From Sphaerolaimus hirsutus (lineage: Eukaryota > Nematoda > Chromadorea > Monhysterida > Sphaerolaimidae), in NCBI GenBank assembly GCA_964036195.1, contig OZ038452.1, positions 27,043,785 to 27,107,784 of the forward strand: DNA of 64,000 nt. Reading direction: 5' to 3'. The number at the start of each line of letters is the position of its first letter. Within the stretch, counting starts at the first letter, position 1. A program made the position numbers and the translations under genes. Below the pieces are notes generated by a model, which saw nothing but the letters and a program-made list of their open reading frames with translations, ran no database searches and was not told the origin of the DNA. Of this stretch, positions 34,997-45,911 are shown piece after piece.

Positions 34997-35339
34997 GTAA
35001 AAACTCGAGTAGTTTTACAAAAAGTTGCATTTTACAGCATTTTACTGTTGAAACAGTTGTTTTCTTATCAAAAATTGGTTTTGCATACGTTTTGTCGAAT
35101 ATTGGAAAGTTTTCATTAGTTCTCTGGAGGTAGTTCCAAATGACCAATAAAGGTGACCAATACCTTTGACAGCTTGGGAGGTGAGGAGCCCTCAGCTCAA
35201 TTGTGTGAGGCAGCAGACCCTGGTGGTCACTCCTCAACACTTCGATCACAGTCCCTAATATGGTCGCAACCACCAGGAGATGCGGACACAATGATTTTTT
35301 TGGATACTTATTTCATCGTTAAACTTGGATACTAGGTAT

Positions 35340-35713
35340 CACAGCAAAAAATGGGTGTGTGGATGCGCGGTGAAGCGTCTTGAAGTGTCTTCACGCCAAC
35401 ACTTCCCGAACGCTTCACCAAGCATGTCAGCGCTTCCACACACATCACGAAAAAATGCGTGAAGGCACTTCACGCTTATTAATATCGCGCTCCCACGCAA
35501 ATTTATACGCGGGGGAAGCGTGTGAAAGCGCCAGCGGCGTGAAGTGTCTTCCACATGTTTGGATGCGCGTGAAGCGCGCGGTGAAGATAGGTTAAGCGTG
35601 TGGAAGACACTTCACCCAGAATCTCGTGATGTTGGTGGAAGCGTGTGGAAGCGCGCCGCTTCACGCGCATCCAGCCCGCTTCCACACGCTTCACGGATCT
35701 ATTTTTTGCTGTG
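35340..35713. mobile_element. CACAG-ended element, copy B
   Basis: Duplicate of 28488-28861 in block B, with the same TAT flanks. Confidence 0.82.
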
Positions 35714-36224
35714 TATGTACATATTTACACGCTACGCATGCATGCATACCTTATGTATGCACATACACACATTGTTCAGCTCAAATCTTCTGTCGTCAAT
35801 TCAATCAAATACTGCAAATAGCTTGGATAAAAAAAACTCAAAAAACATTTCCGTATTTTCTGTGTTTCCGTGTTTCCATGTTCTCCAAAAAAGAACTCAT
35901 TAGAGTTTCCGTGTTTTTCAAAATTGTTGAGTTTCCGTGTTTCTGTGTTAAACAAAAACACGGAAACTCAATGAGTTTCCGTATTTAATATGTGTGTTTT
36001 TGCCATTGTTGAACATGACAACCCCTTTAACGTTGACAACCTTTCATCACACTAATTTTCGTCGAGGCCATGTACAAAAATGTTCTGATGCTTGTAGAAG
36101 GTTCTGGTACGCTCTTCAAATGTGTTTTCAATTAACTCGAATATATGTATGATTCAACTGAAACACTTGAATATTCAATATCACAGTAAGTTTAATACAG
36201 GTGTGCTCCAGATTTTGACGCACT

Positions 36225-36650
36225 TAGGTTTGGATAGATAGCAAATCGCTCCTTCCCATGGATACCTAAATTGCTGAAAAATTTTTTTTCTTTTTGGCGC
36301 GGGGGGGTGCTGGCGCTGGGGTTACATATTTTTCAATGCTTTTTTAACGTGTAGACGGCAGACTGGGGGAAGAATCGCAAAAATAGGTATATAAGCACAG
36401 TACTAAATTAACTGAAAATAGGCAATAAAACATGAATTCGTGATTTTGAAGGTGAAAATTGGCAAAACTTCGTGAAAATTGGTGCTTTCAAATAAAAATT
36501 AGGGAAAAGTTCACAAAAATAGCTCTTGATAGCTAGATAGTGATTTGGGGTGGGCCTTCAGGTAGGGGAAAACAGCCAAAAATGTTGCTATCGCTTCAGA
36601 TAGCTAGCTGGGCGATATTTTTATTTTTTTTGGGGGGGGTCATGCACGCA
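36225..36650 (-). repeat. TATC-word family copy, block B
   Basis: Counterpart of 29345-29770, here clearly diverged (for example TTAACGTGTAGACGGCAGAC and a longer GAAGAATCGC segment). Confidence 0.6.
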
Positions 36651-36843
36651 TGTGCAATATTCACATGAAAAGATGTTAGTGTGCGCAGCGCCATACTATG
36701 CTATGCTCATAGGGGCATTCCACATAGGGTTATTTCGAAGGGAGGGTTTATTTTTCCAAGCTCACTCACACATGATATATCAAATAGAGGGTGAATCTGA
36801 GGTTAGGGTAGATAATTCATGAAGTATGGTATCATTTTTACTC

Positions 36844-37586
36844 AGAAAAATGAAATGCCGGAAAACGGAAAACGAAAAGTGAAATTTTCACGGAAATGGA
36901 AAAAAAGCGAAATTTTCACGGAAGAGCAAAAAAGAGCGAAATTTGCATCGAAATGGAAAAATTTACAGAAGAAAAGCCTGCATGCAGGTTTGCCTATTTG
37001 GCTTTGATTGTGGACGCTGTACATTCTGCAACTATGGATCATGCCAGTAACTTCACTTGTAGTTCAAGCTTAACTGAACCAACAAAAATCATCAAAAGGT
37101 AGCAAAAGTACAGTACAAAAACAATAAGAATATAGCAAAAGTGAACTTTGATGTAACTGAACAGTAAAAAGTATACTCAACAGACTGCAAAGTATGTCCA
37201 AAATTACTTATGTATTTGGCATGCAGTTTCACATAAAGAGAAAAATATTTGAAAATGAGAATACAGTAGTAATTATGTACACGCAACATATGTTCATTTC
37301 CTGAAATGTTTTTTCTTTTTTTGGGACATCTTTGATTCTATAAACATTTTCTGCTGAGTATATAAGAGAGACACAAGAACCTGGTTATATACAGTTATAT
37401 ACACCATAGTGGAAAAAGATCAATACAGATTGGAAAAATAATGGAAAAATGCCAGAAAACTGAAAATCTAGCCAGAAAACGGAAGAATCGCCTGGAAAAA
37501 TGGAAACGTAAAAAAATTTCCCTGCCGGAAAACGGAAAGGTAAAAAATTTCCTGCAGAAAAGCGGAAACGGAAATTTGACACCCTA
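36844..37586. mobile_element. Truncated hAT-like element with TTTTCCG flanks and a BEL/Pao scrap
   Basis: Reverse-oriented relative of 46914-48888. The right end is TTTGACACCCTA (to 37586). Both sides carry GGAAAACGGAAA words, and between them is a scrap matching the end of the fossil in the larger copy. The expected left end is missing. It sits in block B next to the tRNA-like sequence and is absent from block A. Confidence 0.7.
36975..37100 (+). pseudogene. BEL/Pao retroelement fossil, small fragment
   Basis: Short piece of a BEL/Pao pol region, matching one edge of the fossil at 47240-48560. Only a small part remains; no terminal repeats. Old and non-functional. Confidence 0.6.
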
Positions 37587-37661
37587 CTCAGGCGGGAATC
37601 GAACCCAAGCCCGTCACTCTCGTATAGAACACGAGTGCCCTAACCACTAGACTACAGAGGC
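37587..37661 (-). tRNA. tRNA-Arg(UCU)-like sequence, decayed paralog
   Basis: Paralog of 29995-30066. Here the anticodon stem (CTCGT with ACGAG) pairs perfectly around GTTCTAT, but the T-arm is altered and the 3' acceptor end abuts the transposon end at 37586. About 110 bp beyond its 5' end are shared with block A. Confidence 0.5.
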
Positions 37662-37731
37662 GGCTGGGCTCCTCACTATTAGGGGCAGACATGCTGCGGC
37701 GGCAATGCCCTTAACAGTATTTATCATATTA

Positions 37732-37813
37732 GGTTGGAAAGAAAGTTCTGTCCGTTTCTGCTTCTATGATTCGCTTCATTTCTAGACGCACGGACAGAAC
37801 TTTCTTTCCAACC
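37732..37813. mobile_element. 82-bp hairpin MITE
   Basis: The first 23 bp, starting GGTTGGAAAGAAAGTTCTGT, are repeated inverted at the right end; the loop is about 35 bases. Block A keeps only the left half (30138-30180). The terminus looks Tc1/mariner-like, but a TA pair is seen only on the left. Confidence 0.7.
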
Positions 37814-38240
37814 AAATAGTACCAGAGAACCACTAATAGGCAATAGCAGAGAACCATTATATTTTTTTCCAACTTTTTACCTGCCATTCTATTGGATACC
37901 CGCCGTTCTAAATTTTAATGAATTTTTAATGGATTTTTTTTATTGAAACTTGCACAACACTGTTAGATCAGAGCATCACTTTGAATTTAAAGCGCAATTT
38001 TATGAGGTTATTCGAATGGTTTGGGCACTCTCGCTATCCATTTGTTCGTATTTTTGTGTTTTATCACTCTTCCAATGCAATTTCCACCTGCCGTTCTATT
38101 GGAGACTGCCTGTCAATGTGGAGGCTGCTGTTTTATTTTTTCGTGACATCAAAAACATGCCAAAACCTGCTGGTATGTCGGCGGTGCTCTTCTATTGGAC
38201 CTATTGCCATTCTATTAGAAAAGATATGGTAAGCGTTCTA
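37814..38240. other. Unassigned stretch
   Basis: No recognised gene. The phrase CCGTTCTATTGG recurs (about 37900, 38092), suggesting an old repeat. Confidence 0.35.
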
Positions 38241-38690
38241 TGAGTGCACGTGCAAATTGATAGTTTCATATTCAGTTGCACAAGTGCCACTCACGTGCAC
38301 ATGTGCACCGATTAACTCATCTGTTTTCACATTTTTTTACTTATTTATGTAATTTCGTTATGTTTGGTCACTTGTCATTCATACTTGATGATTATAAATA
38401 CTTGATGGACATGATGATACTTGTCCAAATCTTATGTTTGCATTCAAATCTTGTTGTTTTGACTCCAAATCTTATGTGCATATTTGGATACAAAAACATA
38501 AGATTTTGATACAAAACATAAGCTTTGGATACACAATTTACACTTTGCATGACATTTTTTCATGACAATTGCCACTTTTCTTGACATTTGACATGACACT
38601 TGACATTTTGCATGACAATTGACTTTCCTTTACATTTAAAATGTCAATTAACACTTAGCATGACATTTTACAAACTGCCCAGCACACTCT
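38241..38690. repeat. Repeat with AAATCTTATGTTTG and TGACATTT words
   Basis: Similar in order to 58715-59137: CAAATCTTATG words, then arrays of TTTGCATGACATTT and TTGACATTTGACATG. Confidence 0.5.
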
Positions 38691-38945
38691 GGTAGTCCTT
38701 GGACTGAAAATGCAAACCATTGTTGCCAATTACCTATGCTACAATTACAGCTCGACATAAAATTCCAGCAGGAAATTCCATCGCAAAATTTATTACATGA
38801 TGATACAGGTCTGCAAATTTTCATGGACAATATGTTTATCAATACCTTCATTGTGTCCAAGAGTCATCGTCCACGGTCACTGCTATTTGATTGTGAAAAT
38901 CCAAGAGTTTCGATGTTACGTTAAAATGTTACACCAGCTGAAGAA
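38691..38945. repeat. Repeat R, uninterrupted copy
   Basis: Holds AAATGCAAACCATTGTTG, AATTTATTACATGATGATAC and GTCCAAGAGTCATCGTCC. The same sequence, reversed and split by the hAT-like element 40726-42269, is at 42278-42430 and 40600-40725; a third partial copy is 59146-59245. This copy gives an empty site for that insertion. Confidence 0.65.
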
Positions 38946-38984
38946 AAATCAATTCATTTAATTGCATGCAATCACCTGGTGTAA

Positions 38985-39170
38985 ACAACGATGGAAAAAA
39001 ACACAGAAATTGAACACAGAAACTCATTGAGTTTCTGTGTTTTTGTTTTACACAGAAACACAGAAACTCACAAATTTTGAAAAACTCAAAACTCAAATGA
39101 GTTTTTTTTGGAGAACACAGAAACACAGAAAAGTTTTTTGAGTTTTTGTGTTTTTTTCAGTGAAGTGGTT
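38985..39170. repeat. ACACAGAAACTC-word element fragment
   Basis: Begins ACGATGGAAAAAAACACAG and contains inverted AACTCATTGAGTTTCTGTGT words as in 27213-29158. Confidence 0.5.
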
Positions 39171-39332
39171 GAATGCACATTAATTAAGTTAAACTAAACA
39201 AGATAAGACATGTATAGTATGTAAACATGTACACAATGTATTCATATTTTATTCTGGTACAAAAAAGAAATTAAAGATGACATGCACATCTCATGGTAGA
39301 TTTGACAATTTACATTTCGACATTTAAATATA

Positions 39333-40131
39333 CCTTATTTCCTCGAATAAACCCCCCTCAAAATGGTGAAATAATATGCACCCCCCCTCGAAGTACCCCC
39401 CTCCGGGATGATGTACATCATGTATCCAATGTACATTGTGTATTCATTACTGCTAATTCGCATCGCAGCTACACATAAACTGTACTATGTTGTTTATCTA
39501 TCTACCGTATTACCTCGAATTATCCCCCCCCTTGAATTAACCCCCCCCTCGAATTAACCCCCCCTCAAAATGGGCTGGGGAAATAATAAACCCCCCCCTC
39601 GAAATACCCCCCCCCCTTCAGAATGATGTACATCATGTACATCATAAATACGTCATGTACGCAATGTACATGATGTATATTACTGTTAATTTGCATTGCA
39701 GCTACACATAGAGTAGTTTGTGTAGCTATCTACGTTTTTATGTCCAAATATATCCTGTTTGGACACATTTATTACCTATTTTGGGTACGCACATGCCTTC
39801 TATTTACTTCGATTCTTACGAAAATTTCTGACGAAATAATAAACCCCCCCCCCCTCGAATAAACCCCCCCCTCGAATTAACCCCCCCTCAAATTTTGCTG
39901 GGGAAATAATAAACCCCCATGGGGGTATTTCGAGGTAATACGGTACATGTTTATTTCAAATATATCCTGTTTGTACGCATTTATAACCTGTTTTAGGTAT
40001 GTAAATGCCTACTATTTACTACGATCCTTATGAAATTTCCTGACAAAATAATTAATGCCCCTCCAATAAGCCCCCCTCAGAATTTGCTGGCAAAATAACA
40101 AACCCCCAGGGGGTATTTCGAGGTAATATGG
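39333..40131. mobile_element. CCGTATT-type element interrupted by its own subfamily
   Basis: Ends CCTTATTTCCTCGAATAAAC and TTCGAGGTAATATGG with TA flanks. The element 39505-39943 is inserted near the shared CTATCTA block. Confidence 0.7.
39505..39943. mobile_element. TA-targeting CCGTATTACCTC element (inner)
   Basis: Exact ends CCGTATTACCTCGAA and reverse complement, TA on both sides (39503-39504, 39944-39945). Near-copy of 23459-23885. Confidence 0.87.
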
Positions 40132-40389
40132 TAGTTGTAGTTCAAATCAATTCCGTAGTCTTCCATACAGTGCACATCCATTGAAGGATTTTGGAGTACC
40201 GTGTAAATTGTCATTTTTGGGCATTTTGTTGCTGGTGTTGTGATGTGGATGACCTCATTGTGGTCATTTTTATGGACTTTTTCGACACTTGAATGAATAC
40301 ACAGATGTTATGTGGGGTTAAAACATGTGAAAAACCAATATTTTATAAGAAAACCAGTTTCCAGATCGAAATGCTGTAAATCAGAATTT

Positions 40390-40594
40390 TTTGGGGGATA
40401 ACTCTGATTTTTTGGAAAAAAACTTGAGTGTTTTAGAAAAAACTCAAAAAACTCAAGTTTTTACAAAAAACACAGAAATAAAAACAGAGTTACTCAAGTT
40501 TTTTTCAAGAAAAAAACTCAAAACACAGGTATTCGTTTTTAAAAAACTAAAAACAAAGAAAGTGTTTTTTTTTTGGAGAACTTACCCATCGTTG
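40390..40594. repeat. ACACAG-word element, one end
   Basis: AAAACTCAAG and CTCAAGTTTTT words, ending ACCCATCGTTG, the reverse of the left end at 27213. The other end is missing. Confidence 0.55.
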
Positions 40595-40599
40595 GGTGC

Positions 40600-40725
40600 A
40601 AAATGACTTTTCTTCAGCTGGCATGAAATTTTTGAATTTTCACAATCAAATATCTTTTAGCAGTGACGGTGGATGATGACTTAGACACAATGAATGTATT
40701 GATAATTGCAGACCTGTATCATCAC
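40600..40725 (-). repeat. Repeat R, right half of split copy
   Basis: Reverse match to 38800-38945. Continues at 42278 after the hAT-like insert. Confidence 0.6.
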
Positions 40726-41397
40726 TAGTGATGTTAAAGGCACCGGGAAAAATGGCACCGCACCGCACCGGCACCTTTGCCAACGCATGAAAAGGGCACC
40801 TGGCACCCTGGGGCACCGGCCAGAAAATGGCACCGCACCGCACCGGCACCGGTGCCTTTTGGAAAAAATGGCACCGGCACCGAAGGGCACCGGCGGGTTG
40901 CCGGTGCTAGCACCGAAAGGCACCGCACCGGGCTGGAATTTCTGAAGTAAATATCGGGCAGTTTCTCAGCGGTCTCACTTTTGGAAGTGCATATTTCCAT
41001 GAATTTTCAATTGATTTTGATGGTTGAGCACTTAAAATGATCAGAATGATGTGGCAATCACTTTTATGAAGCAATTACAATGATTACAAATGAAAGATAA
41101 AATATCTAATTCATTACATTGTCCATAGCCACTATTGTCTACTGATTGGAGTCGTTGCTGTACAGAGAATGGAACAATCTATGTCGTAAACTGACAACAA
41201 ATTTTGAACAAAAAAGTAAGATACATAAATATAAAAATGATTTAAAATTCAACAAAATTTTAGATTCGCTCATCAGATCACGTATCGGGTATAATGGATT
41301 TCACAGTAGGTATATTTATTTGATGGGAGGTTTACAAAATAGGCAAAAACGGTTGGGTAAATATATTGCTGTTTTTTGAAATATGAATAAGCACATA

Positions 41398-42010
41398 CCG
41401 TATTACCTCGAAATACCCCCAGGGGGTTTATTTTTTCGCCAGCAAAATTTGAGGGGGGGGGATAATTCAAGGGGGGGTTTATTCGAGGGGGGGGGTCTAT
41501 TATTTTGCCAGAAATTTTCGGAAATTCCCCATACGCAGACGTAGAAAAATCGAACAATCACAGATTTTATAGGCATACCGTATTTCCTCAAAATACCCCC
41601 CCTCAAAATGGGCACTATGGATTTGTGGTCCGGGAAATGCATAACAGATGTTCAAAACACTTACTGTGTTACGTTAGAACATTGTTTATACCATCTACAT
41701 CCTTATATAAGGCTGTAAAAACTTTAAAATGGTGGTTATTGTTGCATTTTTCACGTTTTTCTCTCAAAATGCTCACTCTGAAACAATAAACCCCCGGGGG
41801 GTATTTCGAGGAAATACGGTATATTACTGTATATACACAAAAACCCTTCCCTAACATCACTTAATCATCAGTGTTAACGTGTGTACTGCATAGTACAGAT
41901 CACAAACTGCGGTATTCGTCATGTACGTTCACGTTACACTAAATTGTAGGGGGGTATTTCGAGGGGGGGGGGGGTTAATCCAAGGGGGGAGATAATTCGA
42001 GGTAATACGG
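41398..42010. mobile_element. TA-targeting CCGTATTACCTC element holding another
   Basis: Ends CCGTATTACCTCGAAATACC and CGAGGTAATACGG flanked by TA. Contains 41578-41819. It lies inside the hAT-like element 40726-42269. Confidence 0.82.
41578..41819. mobile_element. TA-targeting CCGTATTTCCTC element (innermost)
   Basis: Ends CCGTATTTCCTCAAAATACC and CGAGGAAATACGG with TA at both sides. Its 240-bp body (CATAACAGATGTTCAAAACA, ACCATCTACATCCTTATA) recurs in 46510-46755 and 51296-51552. Confidence 0.87.
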
Positions 42011-42277
42011 TACTATGGACAAAATTGCACAGCAAATGAAGCCTTGGCCGGTGCCTTTCCCGGTGCCTTTTACTTTGCCCTGGTGCTAGCACCTTTGGCA
42101 CCGGCAAAAAATGGCACCGCACCGCACTGGCACCGGTGCTATTCTGAAAAAAATGGCACCGGCAGCATGGCACCCCTGAAGATTGCAATGGCACCGCACC
42201 AGCACCGGTGCTGGTGCCCTTCGGTGCCCAGCACCGGGGCACCGGTGCCCCAGTGCCTTTACATCACTAATCATCAC

Positions 42278-42430
42278 ACACTTTCATGTAATAGATTTTG
42301 CAATGAAATTTTGTGCTGAGCTTGTTAATTTTTATTTAATGTTGAGCTGTAATCGTAGCAAAATTGTAACTTTACAGTTGCAGCTAGCTAACAATACCTA
42401 CTACATGCAACTTTTGTAAAGTAAATAATA
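42278..42430 (-). repeat. Repeat R, left half of split copy
   Basis: Reverse match to 38725-38795, including TAGCTAACAATACCTACT also seen at 59200. Confidence 0.6.
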
Positions 42431-42479
42431 GAAACATTTGTCACAGGTTTTTCATATATAGGGTCTAATGATGACATTT

Positions 42480-42665
42480 TTCTGGCCTTGCATGCATGAT
42501 TTTTTGTAAAAATTGGGTACAATTCTTGTAAAATGGTATCATTTTATTTTATTAACAACTTTTGGGAATAAAATAAAATAAAATAAAATAAAACAAGAAT
42601 AAAACAAAAATAAAATACAATTGTTATACAATTTGTATACAAATAATTTTTATAAAACCAACCCT
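42480..42665. repeat. AAAATAAAATAAAA-word hAT-like element, right end only
   Basis: Tandem AAAATAAAAT words and TTGTAAAATGGTATCATTTT, ending AAACCAACCCTG. Same family as 50178-50996; the left end is missing. Confidence 0.6.
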
Positions 42666-42785
42666 GGTTACGAGTCGCTGTGGTTAAATAATGGGTTTCC
42701 CTTGTTTTTACATGTTGTCAGTTTCTACTCTACATGGATCACCAATTGCATTTTTGTCATTAATATTCTCATTACACTCAATTCA

Positions 42786-43479
42786 GGTGCCGGTTCCGCA
42801 AGTGGACAAGTTAAGAGTTAAAAGTTAAGAGTTGAGTAAAATGACAAATGGCAAGTTAAGAGTAAAGTTAAAGTTTAAGAGAAAAGTTAAAATTTAAGAG
42901 TTGAGTTAAAAGTTGAGTTAAATGTTAAGAGTTGAGTTAAAGGTTAAAAGTTGAGTTAAGAGTTAAAAGTTGAGTTAAGAGTTGAGTTAAGAGTTGGTAG
43001 TTAAGAGACAAGTGGAAAATGATGGTAAAAAAATATAAAAAAATTAAAATGTGAAATTGGTATTGATACGGCTGTTTGCTGGCATGCTGCCAATGTTGTA
43101 TGCACGACATTTGAAAATAACATATCCAAAAAAATTATCGCTAAAAAAGAAAAAATGGTTGTTTCAAAATGGCCATGTGGGGACAAAATATGATCAAAGA
43201 TCAGCGTATCGCGCTTCTGCAACGAATGACCCATTTGTCTTTTAAATCAACTTTTTACTCACCTTTTAACCTTTAACTCAACTCTTAACATTTAACTCAA
43301 CTTTTGATACAACTTTTAACCTTTAACTCAACTCTTAACATTTAACTCAACTTTTAACTCAACTCTTAAACTTTAACTTTTCTCTTAAACTTTAACTCTA
43401 CTCTTAACTTGCCATTTGTCATTTTACTCAACTCTTAACTTTTAACTCTTAACTTGTCTACTTGCGGAACTGGCCCCAG
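42786..43479. mobile_element. Fold-back element with GTTAAGAGTTGA arrays
   Basis: Arms of about 70-230 bp: CCGCAAGT(G/A)GACAAGTTAAG at the left and its complement at the right, followed inward by tandem AGTTAAGAGTTGAG words. The centre (about 43015-43230) is unique-looking. Ends near GGTGCC and GGCCCCAGG. Confidence 0.8.
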
Positions 43480-43566
43480 GTGGTATTTTGGTTGACAGTT
43501 GCACTTTTATGGCGATGTTGAAAAAGTGTAAATTGTGGAAAACTACACTTCGTTCTCACTTATTAC

Positions 43567-44150
43567 TGCTTTACCACTTCTCAGTTGTTGTTTTTCGATT
43601 GAAACTTCATTTTTCGTTGAAAATATTTGCAGTAACGTTGTAAATAGTTTCAAAAGAAATCTCGATTTATAAAGTCATAAATATTTATCGGTGCAGAAAT
43701 ATCACAATATTATTGTTGCAAAAGTGCCCCACCATCGCAATGTAACACGTTCGAGGTTCAAGAAAACCTATAACAAATAAATCCACTTTTACAACGAAAA
43801 AATGCAAAATAAAAATGATTAAATTAATAATAAGTAATTAAGGGAAAAATAACCCTCTATATTTATATTAGCAATATAAAAATCAATTCTGTCTACCAGT
43901 TCCAGCCTTTGAACCACTCGCGCGAAGCGTCATTACCGGAAACCTCCCGTTTTTCTGCGTTTTTTTCAACAACATTGTAGTTTTTGAATAAAGGACATTG
44001 TTTGAAACTGTTTGAAAAAACTGTTTGAAAGATGCAACACCCCCCCCCCCTTGAATTGACCCCCCTACAAGTTTTGCGTGCAATATGGGCACAGTAGATA
44101 TTTAAAACTCGGAAAAGTGCTGAATCAGCTCTAGAGCCATTTGAGTTTAC
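43567..44150. repeat. Repeat unit shared with 31402-31980
   Basis: Roughly 95-97% alike by eye to 31402-31980, same orientation, with small indels. Starts the third, most degraded relative of the duplicated block. Confidence 0.8.
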
Positions 44151-44283
44151 CAGAATTAGGTGTTTTAGAATTAGAATTCAGTGTTCAATGGCTTTCGTGA
44201 AAAACTGTCGTGTAGCCACAACAATCTCTCTAGGGCAACTGTCTAGTCATTTGTATAAAAATTCATATTAACAAAATTGTATA

Positions 44284-44731
44284 CCGTATTTCCTCGAAAT
44301 ACCCCCCGGGGGGTGATTGTTTCATAGTGGTCCCGAGAGGGGGGGGGTTAAACGAGGGGGGGGGTATTTCGAGGGGGGGGTTATTGTTTCACAAGAAAAT
44401 TTTTGAAAACCAAGTACGAAATTGTCGTCTGAAACGTACGCAGACGTCGAAAAATGCAACAAAAACCGCCATTTATAAGGTTCTGTAGACTAATATTAGT
44501 ATGTAGATGGTATGTACACTGTTCTAACGTGACACCGACATTGTTTTAACGTGTGTTCTGCAGTACACAGAACACAAACTACAGTTATTGTCATGTACGT
44601 TCCCTTTACACTCAATTTGGGGGGGGGTATTTCGAGGGGGGGGGGGTGATTGTTTCATAGTGGTCTCGAGAGGGGGGGGGTCAAACGAGGGGGGGTATTT
44701 CAAGGGGGGGGGGTATTTCGAGGAAATACGG
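44284..44731. mobile_element. TA-targeting CCGTATTTCCTC element with long G-runs
   Basis: Ends CCGTATTTCCTCGAAATACC and CGAGGAAATACGG with TA at both sides. Several G-runs of seven or more bases are joined by TATTTCGA and TTAAACGA words. Confidence 0.82.
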
Positions 44732-44795
44732 TACCTACCTATATACCTTTATCATGTAAGCGGTACTATTTTATTGATTTAGTCAGATTTTTTCA

Positions 44796-45190
44796 CCGTT
44801 TTGATATACCTTATATTAGAGGGTACCTTATATTAGAGGTATACTTTATATTGTTGTTGCCAGATTTTGCAAACATGTTAAAAATACCAACAGTGAACAA
44901 TAAATAACGCAAGTCATTTTTTCAAACTGGAATGCAACAAAATGGTGAACCAGGTCTAATACAAGTTGCACAAAGTTGTCTGTGTGCGCTTCGGCACTGT
45001 TTTCATCGTTGTCCACCATGTTTGGCAACGATTTTTGCGATTTTATACGTTTTGGCATGCAGCCAGCTGTGTCTTATATTAGAGGTATACCTTATATTGG
45101 AGGTACGTCTCATATGTTTTCGTCACGTTCAAAAAAGCCAAAAGGTATACCTTATATTAGAAGGTACCTTATATTGGAGGTAATGCGGTA
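44796..45190. mobile_element. CCGTATTACCTCC family 3 element
   Basis: CTTATATTAGAGGTATACC words at both ends, right end TTGGAGGTAATGCGG. The body matches 48945-49260 and, reversed, 32152-32320. On the - strand, 45058-44946 has the MPK...SLPNMVDNDENSAEAH frame. Confidence 0.65.
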
Positions 45191-45560
45191 ATACAAAAAC
45201 CTACCATATCCATAGTAATTTGTATCTGCTAGCGTCCCGGCAGGTAAATGTGTGTACATTTTCACTAAAACCGGACGGAAAATTAGCACTGGTTTGGTGT
45301 GGGCGAAATTGAATAAAAATAATATCATGAAAATTGCGGGTAGATAATTCAATTTATTTGCAGCTGTTGTATGAATCTTCATTTTTAGAATTATTATATT
45401 CTGATTATGGTAAATAAATACTTTGAATTACAAAACGTTTCTGGGTTTGAGGTAAAATGTGATGAGAAATTTGTTGTGTCACAAAATACTGCGCGAAATC
45501 AAAAATTATATAGGTAACCAATGAAAACTGGTGGAAGCTTTTGCGATATATTATACCTTA
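45191..45560. repeat. Diverged third copy of the block-A/B left part
   Basis: CTGCTAGCGTCCCGGCA, ACTGGTTTGGTGTGGGCGAAA and AATTGCGGGTAGATAATT align with 26215-26560 and 33066-33410 at clearly lower identity. Confidence 0.65.
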
Positions 45561-45666
45561 TTTATGGGTATCCAATTTGATACAAAAATTGATATTTATA
45601 CAAAGAAAACCTCACTGGTGGCAAATTGTAAGGAATCAAAATAAAAGCAAGGGAATTAGCTTAATT

Positions 45667-45911
45667 GGCCCTACACACACTAGTTTTCACCGTGACCGAT
45701 GTGAAAACTGAAATGGCCACATGGCGACATTTAGCCTACTCTTTTTGTTTGCTATATGTGTTTTAGTTTTGAAATTTTCGAATTTTAGCTATCATTAATT
45801 TAAATTCTAATTTAATTAAACTCAAATCATTCAACCCTGTTTATTAATTTGCATTTGAAAAAATTACAGTTTTCTCATGAAGTCACGGTGAAAACTAGTG
45901 TGTGTAGGCAC
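45667..45911. mobile_element. TIR MITE, TTTTCACCGTGAC type
   Basis: Ends GGCCCTACACACACTAGTTT and AAACTAGTGTGTGTAGGCAC, with TCACCGTGAC and GTCACGGTGA just inside. Body as in 62551-62785. Confidence 0.85.

Larger units (their letters stand above)
34064..36010. mobile_element. Element with CAACGATGG ends, copy B
   Basis: Counterpart of 27213-29158 within the duplicated block, with the same inner inserts. Confidence 0.55.
32600..37776. repeat. Large duplicated block, copy B
   Basis: Second copy of 25700-30181. The near-identical core is about 32782-36271. Beyond it the two copies still align to the tRNA-like sequence but with many differences. Copy B additionally carries the insert 36844-37586 just before its tRNA-like sequence. 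Confidence 0.88.
40726..42269. mobile_element. hAT-like element, TAGTGATG ends, GGCACC words, with inserts
   Basis: The ends TAGTGATGTTAAAGGCACC and GTGCCTTTACATCACTA have an exact 8-bp duplication ATCATCAC (40718-40725 and 42270-42277). Both sub-ends are arrays of CACCGCACCGGCACC words. The middle is widened by the TA element 41398-42010. No transposase seen. Confidence 0.88.

Noticed and set aside
38736-38924. Possible reverse-transcriptase-like motif near IFMDNMFINTF
   Set aside because: Resemblance to the BEL/Pao reverse-transcriptase motif is weak and the sequence belongs to dispersed repeat R, so it is listed only as a repeat.
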